This document shows positions 52,225 through 60,917 of a stretch of DNA of 64,000 bases, piece after piece. The stretch lies in NCBI GenBank assembly GCA_018729555.1, contig JAHHQG010000025.1:124001-188000 (forward strand), in the 5' to 3' direction. Numbering within the stretch: the first letter of the stretch is position 1; each line of letters starts with the position of its first letter. This DNA is from Clostridiales bacterium. Lineage in GTDB: Bacteria; Bacillota; Sulfobacillia; RBS10-35. A program made the position numbers and the translations under genes. The notes under the pieces were generated by a model. That model was not told where the DNA came from and did not search any database. It was given only the letters and a program-made list of their open reading frames with translations.

Positions 52225-54126
52225 ATGGGACGGGTCATCGGCATCGATCTAGGGACCACCAATTCGGTCGTCGCCGTCATGGAAGCGGGGGAACCGACGG
52301 TGGTGGTCAACGCTGAGGGGAGCCGCACCACCCCCTCGGTGGTGGCCTTCAGCAAGGACGGGGAGCGGCTGGTGGGCCAGGTGGCGAAGCGCCAGGCCAT
52401 CACCAACCCCCAGAACACCGTCTACTCCATCAAGCGCTTTATGGGGCGCACTTACGAAGAAGTGCAGGAAGAGATCGCCAGGGTGCCGTACAAGGTGGTG
52501 AGGGACAGCCGCGGGGGCGTGGCGGTGGAGATCCAGGGGAAGCAGTACACCCCCCAGGAGATCTCCGCCATGATCCTCCAGAAGCTGAAGGCCGACGCGG
52601 AAGCTTACCTGGGGACTCAGATCACCCAGGCGGTCATCACGGTGCCCGCCTACTTCACCGACGCCCAGCGCCAGGCCACGAAGGATGCCGGGCGCATCGC
52701 GGGGCTAGAGGTCCTGCGGATCATCAACGAGCCGACGGCGGCGGCCCTGGCCTACGGCCTCGACAAGAAAGGCCAGCAGAAGATCCTGGTCTTCGACTTG
52801 GGGGGCGGCACCTTCGACGTTTCCATCCTGGAGCTGGATGAAGGGGTCTTCGAGGTAAAGGCCACCAGCGGCAACAACCATCTAGGAGGCGACGACTTCG
52901 ACCAGCGGATCGTGGACTGGGTGGCGGAGAACTTCAAGAAAGAGCACGGCATCGATCTCCGCCAGGACCGCATGGCCCTCCAGCGCCTTAAGGAAGCCGC
53001 CGAAAAGGCCAAGATCGAGCTTTCCAGCGCCACCAGCACCACCATCAACCTGCCCTTTATCACGGCGGATCAGACCGGGCCCAAGCACCTGGACGTCACC
53101 CTCACCCGGGCCAAGTTCGAAGAGCTGACGGCCGACCTGGTGGAGGCCACCATGGGGCCCACCCGGCAGGCCCTCCAGGATGCGGGCCTCAGCCCTTCCG
53201 ACATCGATGCCATCCTCCTGGTGGGGGGTTCCACCCGCATCCCCGCCGTCCAGGAAGCCGTCAAGCGGTTCTTTGGGAAGGAGCCCTTCCGGGGCATCAA
53301 CCCCGATGAGGTGGTGGCCCTGGGGGCGGCCATCCAGGCGGGGGTGTTGGCGGGGGAAGTGGATGCCCGGGATGTCCTCCTCCTGGACGTGACGCCCCTC
53401 TCTCTGGGGATCGAGACGGAAGGGGGCATCTTCACCCGCATCATCGAGCGGAACACCACCATCCCCACCCGCAAGAGCCAGATCTTCTCCACCGCCGCCG
53501 ACGGCCAGACGCAGGTAGAGATCAAGGTGCTTCAGGGGGAGCGGCCCCTCGCCAAAGACAATAAGCTCCTCGGCCGCTTCATCCTGGACGGCATCCCCCC
53601 GGCTCCCCGGGGCGTTCCCCAGATCGAAGTCACCTTCGACATCGACGTCAACGGCATCGTTCACGTGTCGGCCAAGGATTTGGGGACGGGGCGGGAGCAG
53701 AAGATCACCGTCCATTCCACCAGCCTGACGGAAGAAGAGATTCAGCGCATGATGAAAGAGGCGGAAGCCCACGCCGAAGAAGACCGGCGGCGCAAGGAGC
53801 GCATCGAAGCTCGCAACCAGCTGGATGCCGCCGCCTATGCCGCCCGGAAGGCCCTGCGGGACCTGGGGGATAAGGCCCCGGCGGCCCAGAAGGCTGAGGT
53901 GGAAAAAGCCCTCCGGGAGGTGGAGCCCCTCCTCCAAAAGAATGGGGAGGAGACCACCACCGAGGAGCTGAAGGCGGCGGCGGAAAAGCTCAACCAGGCT
54001 GTCTTCGCCATGACCAGCGCCCTCTATCAGGCGGGGGCTGCCGGGGGTGGAGACGGAGCCTCTTCTTCCGGCACCACGGTGGATGCCGACTTTGAGAAAA
54101 AGGGCGATAGCGAGGCCTCCTCGTGA
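52225..54126 (+). CDS. dnaK: Chaperone DnaK (Hsp70)
   Basis: Hsp70 chaperone of 633 residues. The ATPase domain carries [17 protein letters not shown], the [15 protein letters not shown] phosphate motif and [11 protein letters not shown]. The linker and substrate-binding domain with [14 protein letters not shown] and the helical lid follow. It has the shortened N-terminal domain typical of Gram-positive DnaK, without the Gram-negative insertion near residue 80. The C-terminus has a Gly/Ser-rich tail ahead of an acidic end. It overlaps dnaJ by four bases. Confidence 0.99.
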   Translation: MGRVIGIDLGTTNSVVAVMEAGEPTVVVNAEGSRTTPSVVAFSKDGERLVGQVAKRQAITNPQNTVYSIKRFMGRTYEEVQEEIARVPYKVVRDSRGGVAVEIQGKQYTPQEISAMILQKLKADAEAYLGTQITQAVITVPAYFTDAQRQATKDAGRIAGLEVLRIINEPTAAALAYGLDKKGQQKILVFDLGGGTFDVSILELDEGVFEVKATSGNNHLGGDDFDQRIVDWVAENFKKEHGIDLRQDRMALQRLKEAAEKAKIELSSATSTTINLPFITADQTGPKHLDVTLTRAKFEELTADLVEATMGPTRQALQDAGLSPSDIDAILLVGGSTRIPAVQEAVKRFFGKEPFRGINPDEVVALGAAIQAGVLAGEVDARDVLLLDVTPLSLGIETEGGIFTRIIERNTTIPTRKSQIFSTAADGQTQVEIKVLQGERPLAKDNKLLGRFILDGIPPAPRGVPQIEVTFDIDVNGIVHVSAKDLGTGREQKITVHSTSLTEEEIQRMMKEAEAHAEEDRRRKERIEARNQLDAAAYAARKALRDLGDKAPAAQKAEVEKALREVEPLLQKNGEETTTEELKAAAEKLNQAVFAMTSALYQAGAAGGGDGASSSGTTVDADFEKKGDSEASS

Positions 54127-55256
54127 AGGATTACTACGAGATCCTGGGCGTCCCTCCGGACGCTGACGCCGAGACCATCAAAAAGGCGTACCGGCGCCTG
54201 GCGCGGCAGTATCATCCCGATGCCCGCCCGGGCGATCCGGAGGCGGAGGCGCGCTTCAAAGAGATCAACGAGGCCTATCAGGTCCTCGGCGACCCGCAGA
54301 AAAGGGCCCAGTACGACCGCATGAGGGAGGCGGGCGCCTCCGGTTTCGGAGGTTTTCAGGGCTTCCAGGGATTCGAAGGGTTCCAAGGTTTCGATCCCTT
54401 TGCCGATCTGGGGGATCTCTTCGAAAGCTTCTTCGGCGGAGGCCCCCGCCCCCGGGGCCCTCAGCGGGGAGCCGACCTGGAGCTCCAGGTAGAGGTGGAC
54501 CTGGAGGATGCCTATCAAGGCACCAGCCGCTCCATCCGGGTGAGGCGCCTGGAGATCTGCCCCACCTGCCACGGTTCGGGCGCCGCCCCCGGCACCCACC
54601 CCCGCACCTGCCACGTGTGCGGTGGCCGGGGAAGGGTGCGGGTGATGCGCCAGGCCCTTTTGGGAACCATGGCGGTGGAGACCGTCTGCCCCCAGTGCCA
54701 CGGCACAGGTCAGGAGATCGATCAGCCGTGCCCCACCTGCCGCGGGGACGGCCGGGTGGAACAGGTCCGCACGCTGGAGGTGAAGATCCCTCCTGGGGTG
54801 GACGACGGTATGCGCCTTCGCCTGCGGGGTCAGGGCCATGCCGGCAGCCGGCCGGGGTATGAGGGGGATCTTTTCGTCCGGGTGAAGGTGAAATCCCATC
54901 CCCTCTTCCGCCGGGAGGGACCCCACCTCTACCTGGACCTCCCCCTTCCCTATCCCACCCTGGTCTTGGGAGGCACCGCCTCGGTCCCCACCCTGGAAGG
55001 CGACGAAACCCTCCAGGTGCCGCCGGGCACCCCCGACGGCCACGTCTTTCAGCTGAAGGGAAAAGGGATGCCCCACATCCGGACAAGAGCCAGGGGCGAC
55101 CTTTACGTCACGGTGCGGGTCGCCATCCCCAAGAAGCTTTCCGATGAGGAAAAGCAGCTTCTGTTGCGCCTGGCGGAGCTCCAAGGGGCCAAGGTCCAGG
55201 CTCCTAAGGGCTTCTTCGGCCGGATGAAGGATGTCCTCGGCGGGGGCGGGCGTTGA
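54123..55256 (+). CDS. dnaJ: Chaperone DnaJ (Hsp40)
   Basis: Full-length DnaJ co-chaperone, 377 residues. The J domain carries [21 protein letters not shown] and the HPD motif, followed by a Gly/Phe-rich linker with repeated GFQGF units. The zinc region has four CxxCxGxG-type motifs ([32 protein letters not shown]). The C-terminal substrate domain follows. It starts at GTG 54123 in a GTGA overlap with dnaK, and its stop overlaps prmA by TTGA. Confidence 0.98.
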   Translation: MKDYYEILGVPPDADAETIKKAYRRLARQYHPDARPGDPEAEARFKEINEAYQVLGDPQKRAQYDRMREAGASGFGGFQGFQGFEGFQGFDPFADLGDLFESFFGGGPRPRGPQRGADLELQVEVDLEDAYQGTSRSIRVRRLEICPTCHGSGAAPGTHPRTCHVCGGRGRVRVMRQALLGTMAVETVCPQCHGTGQEIDQPCPTCRGDGRVEQVRTLEVKIPPGVDDGMRLRLRGQGHAGSRPGYEGDLFVRVKVKSHPLFRREGPHLYLDLPLPYPTLVLGGTASVPTLEGDETLQVPPGTPDGHVFQLKGKGMPHIRTRARGDLYVTVRVAIPKKLSDEEKQLLLRLAELQGAKVQAPKGFFGRMKDVLGGGGR

Positions 55257-56113
55257 AGATCCAGGTCATCACCCTCGCCTGGTCCATCCCCGATGAAGGG
55301 TTTGCCGAGGAGCTGGCGGCGGAAGCCTCCCTCCGGGCAGGCGGCGCCCAGTACGAGGCCACGTGGGTGAAGCTCTTTATCGAAGAACGTACCCCCGCTC
55401 TCGAAGCTTGGTTGCAGGACGTAGAAAGCCGCTCGCCCTATCCCCTCACCCGGTGGGAAGAGGCCATCGACGAGGAAGACTGGTGGGAGGCGTGGAAAGC
55501 CTACTACCGGCCTATCCCCGTGGGCTCCTTTTGGATCGCTCCCCCGTGGTGGACGGAACCCCCGCCGCGCCATCTCATCCCGGTCATCATCGATCCCGGA
55601 AGGGCCTTTGGCACCGGCCAGCATGCCAGCACCCGCCTCACCCTCTTGGGGATGGAGGAAGCCCTTTCCCGGAAGATCCCGACGACGGCCGCCGATGTGG
55701 GCACCGGCTCGGGCATCCTGGCCCTGGCCCTCTGGGAGAAGAGCCGGAGGGAGGGATGGCCCCTTTCCCTCTGGGCCATCGACATCGATCCTCGGGCGGT
55801 GGAGGCGGCCCGGGAGAACTTCCAAAGGAGCGCCCGGGGCCCCTATGACGCCTCTGTAACCTTCCTCGTCGGAGGCCCTTCCCTCCTCCCGCCCGGCCAG
55901 GACCTTATCCTCGCCAACCTCACCTTGGAGATCCACCGGGAGGTGGCGCCCCTCCTCAAGCAAAAACTTTCCAAAGGGGGGTTCCTGGTGGCTTCGGGGA
56001 TCCTCTACGGCGAGAGGGAAGGGGCGGAAGGCGTCTTTCGAGGTGAGGGACTACATAAAGAGTGGGAAGGCGAGGATGAGGGTTGGTGGGCCTCCCTCTG
56101 GAAAAAGGGGTGA
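55253..56113 (+). CDS. prmA: Ribosomal protein L11 methyltransferase
   Basis: PrmA methylates ribosomal protein L11 with SAM; 286 residues. The SAM-binding core shows DPGRAFGTGQHASTRLTLLGME, AADVGTGSGILALAL and AIDIDPRAVEAARENF, then DLILANLTLE, where the usual motif is NI/NP. The N-terminal L11-binding domain is Trp-rich (EDWWEAWKAYYRPIPVG). It starts at TTG 55253. It is a common last gene of the dnaK operon in Bacillota. A promoter for the next operon overlaps its stop. Confidence 0.94.
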   Translation: MKIQVITLAWSIPDEGFAEELAAEASLRAGGAQYEATWVKLFIEERTPALEAWLQDVESRSPYPLTRWEEAIDEEDWWEAWKAYYRPIPVGSFWIAPPWWTEPPPRHLIPVIIDPGRAFGTGQHASTRLTLLGMEEALSRKIPTTAADVGTGSGILALALWEKSRREGWPLSLWAIDIDPRAVEAARENFQRSARGPYDASVTFLVGGPSLLPPGQDLILANLTLEIHREVAPLLKQKLSKGGFLVASGILYGEREGAEGVFRGEGLHKEWEGEDEGWWASLWKKG

Positions 56114-56138
56114 CACCCTTACGAGGGATCTGTATACT
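56110..56138 (+). promoter_or_regulatory. Promoter of the ABC importer operon
   Basis: GTGACA (56110-56115), 17-base spacer and TATACT preceded by TG (56133-56138). The -35 overlaps the prmA stop codon. Transcription would start near 56145, leaving about 130 bases of leader. Confidence 0.65.
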
Positions 56139-56173
56139 CTGAACCATAGTTAAACGCGAAAGGGGTGAGGGCT

Positions 56174-56252
56174 ATGGTCCACCACGGCGACGACGTTGAC
56201 CACCACCATCACCGTCGGGGGAACCGGCGCCCTCGTCTCTCGCCGGTAAGAC
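56174..56252 (+). other. Leader with repetitive-codon short ORFs
   Basis: The leader of the importer operon contains ATG 56174 preceded by AAAGGGGTGAGG, reading MVHHGDDVDHHHHRRG (six His in 13 codons). In the +1 frame, a TTG at 56195 reads MTTTITVGGTGALVSRR then TAA at 56250-56252. Runs of one codon in a leader resemble amino-acid attenuators. The first frame has no stop before the next gene, so the call is tentative. A CCGGTAAGACCGG hairpin follows. Confidence 0.25.
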
Positions 56253-56276
56253 CGGTACGAAAGGAGAGCACCCCTT

Positions 56277-57284
56277 TTGCGAAGGTTCCTTTCGCTTTTT
56301 CCTTGGCTGTTGACCCTGTCCCTGGTTCTCAGCGCATGCGGCTCCCAACCGTCCCCGGCGTCCTCGGGCTCGGAGGCTCCGTCCAAGCTGCCTGAGGTCC
56401 GCCTGGGCCTTTCCACCTGGATCGGGTTTGCTCCCCTCTTCGTGGCGAAAGAGAAAGGCTTTTTCGAGAAAGAAGGCGCCTCTGTGGACCTCCTCCTCAT
56501 GGAAGGGGTGGCGGAGCGGCGGAGCGCTTTGGCGGCGGGAAAGATCCAGGGGTTTGTCTCTACGGTGGATACCCATGTGGTGACGGCAGCGTCCGGCGTC
56601 CCTGTGGTGCAGGTCCTGGCCCTGGACGATTCCTACGGCGGGGACGGCATCGTCGCCCTGAAGGAGATCCAGTCCCTGCGGGATCTGGTGGGCCGGAAAG
56701 TGGCGGTGCAGACCGACGGAGGGGCCAGCTACTTCTGGTTCCTTTACCTCCTGGAGAAAGAGGGGATCTCGCCTTCCGAGATCCAGTTCCAGAGTATGAC
56801 GGCCGGCGATGCCGGGGCGGCTTTTGTGGCGGGGAAGGTGGATGCCGCCGTCACATGGCAGCCTTGGCTCTCCCGGGCGGAGAAGACGACCTTTGGCCAT
56901 GTTCTTTTGAAGAGCGACGCCACGCCGGGGGTCATCGCCGATACCCTGGCCATGCGCAAGGATTTCGTGGAGAACCATCCCGAGGCGGTGCGGGCCATCG
57001 TGGCCGCCTGGTTCGACGCCCTGGATCATATCGAGGCCAATCCCGAGGAATCGTACGTCATCATGGCCAAGGCCATGGGCGTTACGCCGGAGGAATTCCA
57101 AAGCCAGCTTTCCGACATCCGCTGGTATGATCGGGCCATGAACCAGGCCTATTTCGGAACGCCGGAAAAGCCCGGCCCCCTCTACGACCTCACGGCCATG
57201 GCCGCTTCCTTCTGGAAGCGCCAGGGGCTCATCGAGAAGGAGCCGGAAGCTAAAGATCTCATCGATGGGGCGTTTCTCCCGTGA
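56277..57284 (+). CDS. ABC importer substrate-binding lipoprotein (SsuA/TauA/NMT1 type)
   Basis: Extracytoplasmic solute-binding lipoprotein, 335 residues, with an N-terminal signal and lipobox (LVLSACGS, lipid Cys near residue 21). The mature domain is of the NMT1/THI5-like SsuA/TauA fold: GLSTWIGFAPLFVAKEKGFFEKEG, VGRKVAVQTDGGASYFWFLY and DAAVTWQPWLSRA. The family carries sulfonates, nitrate, bicarbonate or thiamine precursors; the ligand here is unknown. It starts at TTG 56277 after AAAGGAGAG. It overlaps the permease gene by GTGA. There is no TPP riboswitch upstream, which argues against a thiamine-precursor role. Confidence 0.9.
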   Translation: MRRFLSLFPWLLTLSLVLSACGSQPSPASSGSEAPSKLPEVRLGLSTWIGFAPLFVAKEKGFFEKEGASVDLLLMEGVAERRSALAAGKIQGFVSTVDTHVVTAASGVPVVQVLALDDSYGGDGIVALKEIQSLRDLVGRKVAVQTDGGASYFWFLYLLEKEGISPSEIQFQSMTAGDAGAAFVAGKVDAAVTWQPWLSRAEKTTFGHVLLKSDATPGVIADTLAMRKDFVENHPEAVRAIVAAWFDALDHIEANPEESYVIMAKAMGVTPEEFQSQLSDIRWYDRAMNQAYFGTPEKPGPLYDLTAMAASFWKRQGLIEKEPEAKDLIDGAFLP

Positions 57285-58096
57285 AGCCTCCCCTTGGGGA
57301 AGGGCCCGTGACGGGAGCCAGGGGCCGCCTGCGGCGGCCCCTTTCCCGGTCCCGGTACGCCGCCCTTTCGGCCCTGAGCTTCCTCGGCCTTCTGGTCCTC
57401 TGGAGCCTTCTCACCTATTCGGGGTGGGTCGACCCTCTCTTCCTCCCGCCGCCCCATGAGGTCCTCTCCGACGGGGTGCGCCTCTTTTGGGAAGAAGGCT
57501 TCCTCAGGGATGTGGCCATCACCGTTCAGCGGGTCATCTTGGGGTTCCTCCTGGCGGCGACTGTGGGCATCCCTTTGGGGATCCTCATCGGGGTATCGGG
57601 GGCGGCCGACGCCCTCTTGGAGCCCCTTCTCTCCTTCGCCCGCTACATGCCGGCCTCCGCCTTCATCCCCCTCCTCATCCTCTGGATCGGGGTGGGGGAA
57701 GGGGAGAAGGTGGCGGTGATCTTCCTCGGCAGCTTCTTTTCCCTGGCCCTCATGGTGGCCGTCCACGTGAGGGGGGTGGGGCGGGAGCTCTTGGAGGTGG
57801 CCTACACCTTAGGCGCCACCCCGGCGCAAGTGGTGAGGAAGATCATCCTCCCCGCCGCATCCCCCCACATCTTCGACAGCCTCCGCATCATCCTGGGCTG
57901 GGCGTGGACATACATTATCGTGGCGGAGCTGGTGGCGGCCCAGCACGGTATCGGCCACGTCATCCTCCAGTCCCAGAGGCTTTTGCAGACGGGCCCCATC
58001 CTGGTGGGCATCCTCACCATCGGCCTCATCGGCCTCGCCTCGGACCTTTCCCTGAGGGCCCTGGGCCAGCGCCTCTTTTCGTGGAGGGAAAGCTGA
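57281..58096 (+). CDS. ABC importer permease (SsuC/TauC type)
   Basis: Inner-membrane permease, 271 residues with about six helices. It contains the BPD-transp-1 coupling motif region ELLEVAYTLGATPAQVVRKIILPAASPHIFDSL and the family segment PASAFIPLLILWIGVGEGEKV. It starts at GTG 57281 overlapping the binding-protein stop, and the ATPase follows one base after its TGA. The first ~35 residues are basic and cytoplasmic. It forms the translocation pore of the three-gene importer. Confidence 0.92.
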   Translation: MKPPLGEGPVTGARGRLRRPLSRSRYAALSALSFLGLLVLWSLLTYSGWVDPLFLPPPHEVLSDGVRLFWEEGFLRDVAITVQRVILGFLLAATVGIPLGILIGVSGAADALLEPLLSFARYMPASAFIPLLILWIGVGEGEKVAVIFLGSFFSLALMVAVHVRGVGRELLEVAYTLGATPAQVVRKIILPAASPHIFDSLRIILGWAWTYIIVAELVAAQHGIGHVILQSQRLLQTGPILVGILTIGLIGLASDLSLRALGQRLFSWRES

Positions 58097-58097
58097 G

Positions 58098-58868
58098 ATG
58101 GAGATCCGGTTTATCGGCGTCGGGAAGGTCTACCCTTCACCCCGGGGTCCGGTGGAAGCCCTGGCGCCCATCACCCTGGATGTGGAGAGCGGCTCCTTCA
58201 CCACCCTCCTGGGCCCTTCGGGGTGCGGCAAATCCACCCTCTTGCGCTTGGCGGCGGGCCTGGAGGAGCCCTCCTTTGGAGAGGTGTGGGCCGGCGGGAA
58301 GAAGGTGGTGGGGCCGGGGGCCGAAAGGGGTCTGGTGCCCCAGGCCTACTCCCTCCTCCCTTGGCGGACGGTGGAAGAAAACATCCAGCTGGGGTGGGAG
58401 CTCCGCGGGATGCCCCCCAAGGAGCGCAAGGCGCGGGCCCGGGAGTTCCTCCGGATCATCGGGCTGGAGGCTTTCGCCGACCGTTACCCCAAGGAGCTTT
58501 CGGGAGGCATGAAGCAGCGGGTGGCCATCGCCCGGGCCCTCGCCAACGACCCGGCTGTCCTTTTGATGGATGAGCCCTTTGCCGCCCTGGACGCCCAAAC
58601 CCGCATGGCCATGCAGGAGGAGGTCCTCAGGATCTGGGAGGGCACCCGAAAGACCATCCTCTTTGTGACCCACGACATCGAAGAAGCTCTCTTTCTCTCC
58701 GACCGGGTGGTGGTCATGACGCCCCGGCCGGGGAGGATCAAGGGGGTATGGGATGTTCCCTTTCCCCGGCCCCGGCCCTGGGACCTCCGCTTCGAAAAGT
58801 CATTCGTGTCTTTGAGGGAACATCTTATGGAAGAAATACGCCAGGAGAGAAAAGAAGGGCTGGCATAG
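58098..58868 (+). CDS. ABC importer ATPase (SsuB/TauB type)
   Basis: ATP-binding subunit, 256 residues. Walker A is GPSGCGKST (near residues 40-48), the Q-loop is VPQAYSLLPWRTVEENI, the signature is LSGGMKQR, Walker B with the D-loop is LLMDEPFAALD, and the H-loop is VTHDIEEA. The PWRTVEEN sequence after the Q-loop is characteristic of the nitrate/sulfonate/taurine importer group. It ends 11 bases before ddl. Confidence 0.94.
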   Translation: MEIRFIGVGKVYPSPRGPVEALAPITLDVESGSFTTLLGPSGCGKSTLLRLAAGLEEPSFGEVWAGGKKVVGPGAERGLVPQAYSLLPWRTVEENIQLGWELRGMPPKERKARAREFLRIIGLEAFADRYPKELSGGMKQRVAIARALANDPAVLLMDEPFAALDAQTRMAMQEEVLRIWEGTRKTILFVTHDIEEALFLSDRVVVMTPRPGRIKGVWDVPFPRPRPWDLRFEKSFVSLREHLMEEIRQERKEGLA

Positions 58869-58879
58869 GAGGAAGAGGC

Positions 58880-59971
58880 ATGGCGGAAAAGAAGGCTGCG
58901 GTGGCGGTCCTTTACGGCGGGCGTTCCGCCGAACACGAAGTGAGCGTGGTGTCGGCGCGGTTCATCGCCCAAAACCTGGCGCCCCGCTTCCATGTCGTCC
59001 TGGTGGCCATCAGCCGGCGGGGAAGCTGGTACTGGATCCCCGGGGAGGAGATCCCGCCGGAGCCGGAGGTGAAGGAGGGTCAGGGGATCCCCCTCTGGGT
59101 GCGACCGGGGGTGGGAGAAGGGGGCCTCTTTTACCTGGAAGAAGGCAAGCTTAAAAAGCTCACCGTGGATGCCGTCTTCCCCGCCCTCCACGGCCCCTTT
59201 GGGGAAGACGGCAGCCTCCAGGGCCTCCTGCAGGTGGCGGGTCTCCCGTACGTGGGCGCGGGGGTGCTGGGGAGCGCCTTGGGCATGGATAAGATCGCCC
59301 AGAAAGATGTGTTTCGCGCCCACGGGATTCCCACGGCCCGCTACCGGGGCCTCCACCGGGATCAGATCCACGGGCAAACCCCGGATGAGCTGGTGGACCT
59401 TTTGGGCCTGCCCCTCTTTGTAAAACCGGCCAATCTGGGGTCCAGCGTGGGGGTCCGGAAAGCGAAGAACCGGGAGGAGCTGGTGGAAGCCCTTGCCCTC
59501 GCGGCCCAGTACGACACCCGGATCATCGTGGAAGAGTTCATCCAAGGGCGGGAGGTGGAGTGCTCCCTTTTGGGCCACGGCAGCCGGGTGAGGGCGTCGG
59601 TGGTGGGGGAGATCTTTCCTGCCGGGGAGTTTTACGATTACGCCTCCAAGTACCTGGATGAAGGCTCCCGCACCGAAGCGCCGGCCAACCTCCCTTTGGA
59701 TGTGGTGGAGGAGATCCAGGACCTTTCCCGGGCGGTGTTTCAAGCCTTGGACTTAAGCGGCCTTGCCCGGGTGGATTTCTTCGTCACGCCGGAAGGAAAG
59801 GTGCTGGTGAACGAGGTGAACACCATCCCCGGCTTTACCCCCATCAGCATGTACCCTAAGCTCTGGGAGAAGAGCGGCGTCTCCAGCCAGGAGCTGGTGG
59901 CTGAGCTGGTGGAGCTGGCCCTCCTTCGCCACCGGGAGAAGCTTTCCTTGCGCCACGATCCCGGCCTCTGA
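58880..59971 (+). CDS. ddl: D-alanine--D-alanine ligase
   Basis: ATP-grasp ligase that makes the D-Ala-D-Ala dipeptide of peptidoglycan; 363 residues. N-terminal VLYGGRSAEHEVSVVSA, the KPANLGSSVGVRKA ATP-binding loop, EFIQGREVECSLLG and the DFFVTPEGKVLVNEVNTIPGFTP metal/phosphate region are present. The active-site Tyr is in EFYDYASKY, typical of D-Ala rather than D-Lac ligases. It starts at ATG 58880, giving MAEKKAAVAVLYGG; the longer upstream open frame is not used. Confidence 0.96.
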   Translation: MAEKKAAVAVLYGGRSAEHEVSVVSARFIAQNLAPRFHVVLVAISRRGSWYWIPGEEIPPEPEVKEGQGIPLWVRPGVGEGGLFYLEEGKLKKLTVDAVFPALHGPFGEDGSLQGLLQVAGLPYVGAGVLGSALGMDKIAQKDVFRAHGIPTARYRGLHRDQIHGQTPDELVDLLGLPLFVKPANLGSSVGVRKAKNREELVEALALAAQYDTRIIVEEFIQGREVECSLLGHGSRVRASVVGEIFPAGEFYDYASKYLDEGSRTEAPANLPLDVVEEIQDLSRAVFQALDLSGLARVDFFVTPEGKVLVNEVNTIPGFTPISMYPKLWEKSGVSSQELVAELVELALLRHREKLSLRHDPGL

Positions 59972-60000
59972 AGGAGAAGGGGGAGGGCCTGGCGAATAGC

Positions 60001-60366
60001 ATGGGGGAAGGGGCGTCCAAGGACATGGCGGAGGATTGCGTCTTTTGCCGTATCGTGCGGGGAGAACTGCCTTCCCAGAAAGTATGGGAAAGCGATAAGG
60101 TCCTGGCTTTCCGGGATATTCACCCGGTGGCTCCCGTCCATGTGCTGGTCATCCCCAAGGAGCACATCGCCGGGATCGAAGGGGCGAGGGAAGACCACGC
60201 TTCCCTTCTGGGCGAGCTCCTCCTGGCGGCCCAGAACGTGGCCGAGAAGGAAGGCCTCAAGGACGGCTACCGCTTGGTCATCAATCAGGGCACCCACGGC
60301 CGGCAGACAGTGGCCCATCTCCATCTTCACGTGCTGGGAGGTCGCCTTCTGGGCGCCATGGGATAA
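60001..60366 (+). CDS. HIT family nucleotide hydrolase (HinT-like)
   Basis: Histidine-triad protein of 121 residues, purine nucleoside phosphoramidase type. Features: CVFCRIVRGELPSQKVWESDKVLAFRD at the N-terminus (CxxC) and the catalytic HLHLHVLGG triad near residue 107. It starts at ATG 60001; an internal ATG (60025, MAEDCVFC) is an equally plausible start and would match the usual family N-terminus better. Adjacency to rpsU and yqfC is the common Bacillota order. Confidence 0.94.
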   Translation: MGEGASKDMAEDCVFCRIVRGELPSQKVWESDKVLAFRDIHPVAPVHVLVIPKEHIAGIEGAREDHASLLGELLLAAQNVAEKEGLKDGYRLVINQGTHGRQTVAHLHLHVLGGRLLGAMG

Positions 60367-60393
60367 GAGAAACGGCGGAGAGGGGGGATCGCC

Positions 60394-60567
60394 GTGGCAG
60401 AGGTTCGAATTGGCGAAAACGAGACGCTGGAACAGGCTCTCCGTCGCTTTAAGCGCCAGGTGCAGCGGGCCGGGACGCTGAAGGAAGCCCGCCGACACGA
60501 ATATTACGACAAACCCAGTGTGCGCCGCAAAAAGAAGTGGGCCGCCAACCGCAAGCGCCGCAAGTGA
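60394..60567 (+). CDS. rpsU: 30S ribosomal protein S21
   Basis: Small ribosomal protein of 57 residues, starting at GTG 60394 behind GAGGGGGGATC and ending at TGA 60565-60567. It reads [20 protein letters not shown], then a basic region with the [19 protein letters not shown] motif. S21 acts near the anti-Shine-Dalgarno end of 16S rRNA. It precedes yqfC, as in other spore formers. Confidence 0.97.
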   Translation: MAEVRIGENETLEQALRRFKRQVQRAGTLKEARRHEYYDKPSVRRKKKWAANRKRRK

Positions 60568-60647
60568 AGGTCATGGCCGCCGCCTGCCCCGCATAGAAAG
60601 ACCCAGCGGCGTTGGCCGCCGGAGAGGCTAGGCAGGCGGTGGTCTGG

Positions 60648-60917
60648 ATGCAGGGAACGTGGCAAAAGATCCTGGAGACCCTCGAGATCCCCCCTGAAGC
60701 GGCGGGCGATGTGCCCAAGATCACCATCCTAGCTGGCCTTCGCATTTCGGTGGAGCACCACCAGGGGCTTTTGGCCTATCGCCCGGAGAAGATCGTCCTC
60801 GCCATGGGGCCGAGCCGTCTGGTGATCGAAGGCCGGGATCTGGTCATCGGCTCCCTGAGCCAGCAGGCCATCACCGTCCTGGGGGAGCTTTCGCGCCTCT
60901 CCGTCGAAACGGATTGA
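60648..60917 (+). CDS. yqfC: Sporulation protein YqfC
   Basis: YqfC-family protein, 89 residues from ATG 60648; upstream TTG 60612 would add 12 residues. It shows the family pattern LEIPPEAAGDVPKITILAGLRISVEHHQGLLAY and GRDLVIGSLSQQAITVLGEL. YqfC is a mother-cell sporulation protein of unknown biochemical role, always paired with yqfD. Its TGA overlaps the yqfD TTG. The pair marks an endospore former. Confidence 0.88.
   Translation: MQGTWQKILETLEIPPEAAGDVPKITILAGLRISVEHHQGLLAYRPEKIVLAMGPSRLVIEGRDLVIGSLSQQAITVLGELSRLSVETD

Noticed and set aside
56150-56230. Minus-strand Val-rich leader peptide (MVVVNVVAVV)
   Set aside because: No minus-strand gene follows it; it is the complement of the plus-strand codon run.
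60402-60412. GGTTCGAATT resembling a tRNA T-loop
   Set aside because: It lies inside the rpsU coding sequence and there is no acceptor stem or anticodon arm around it.
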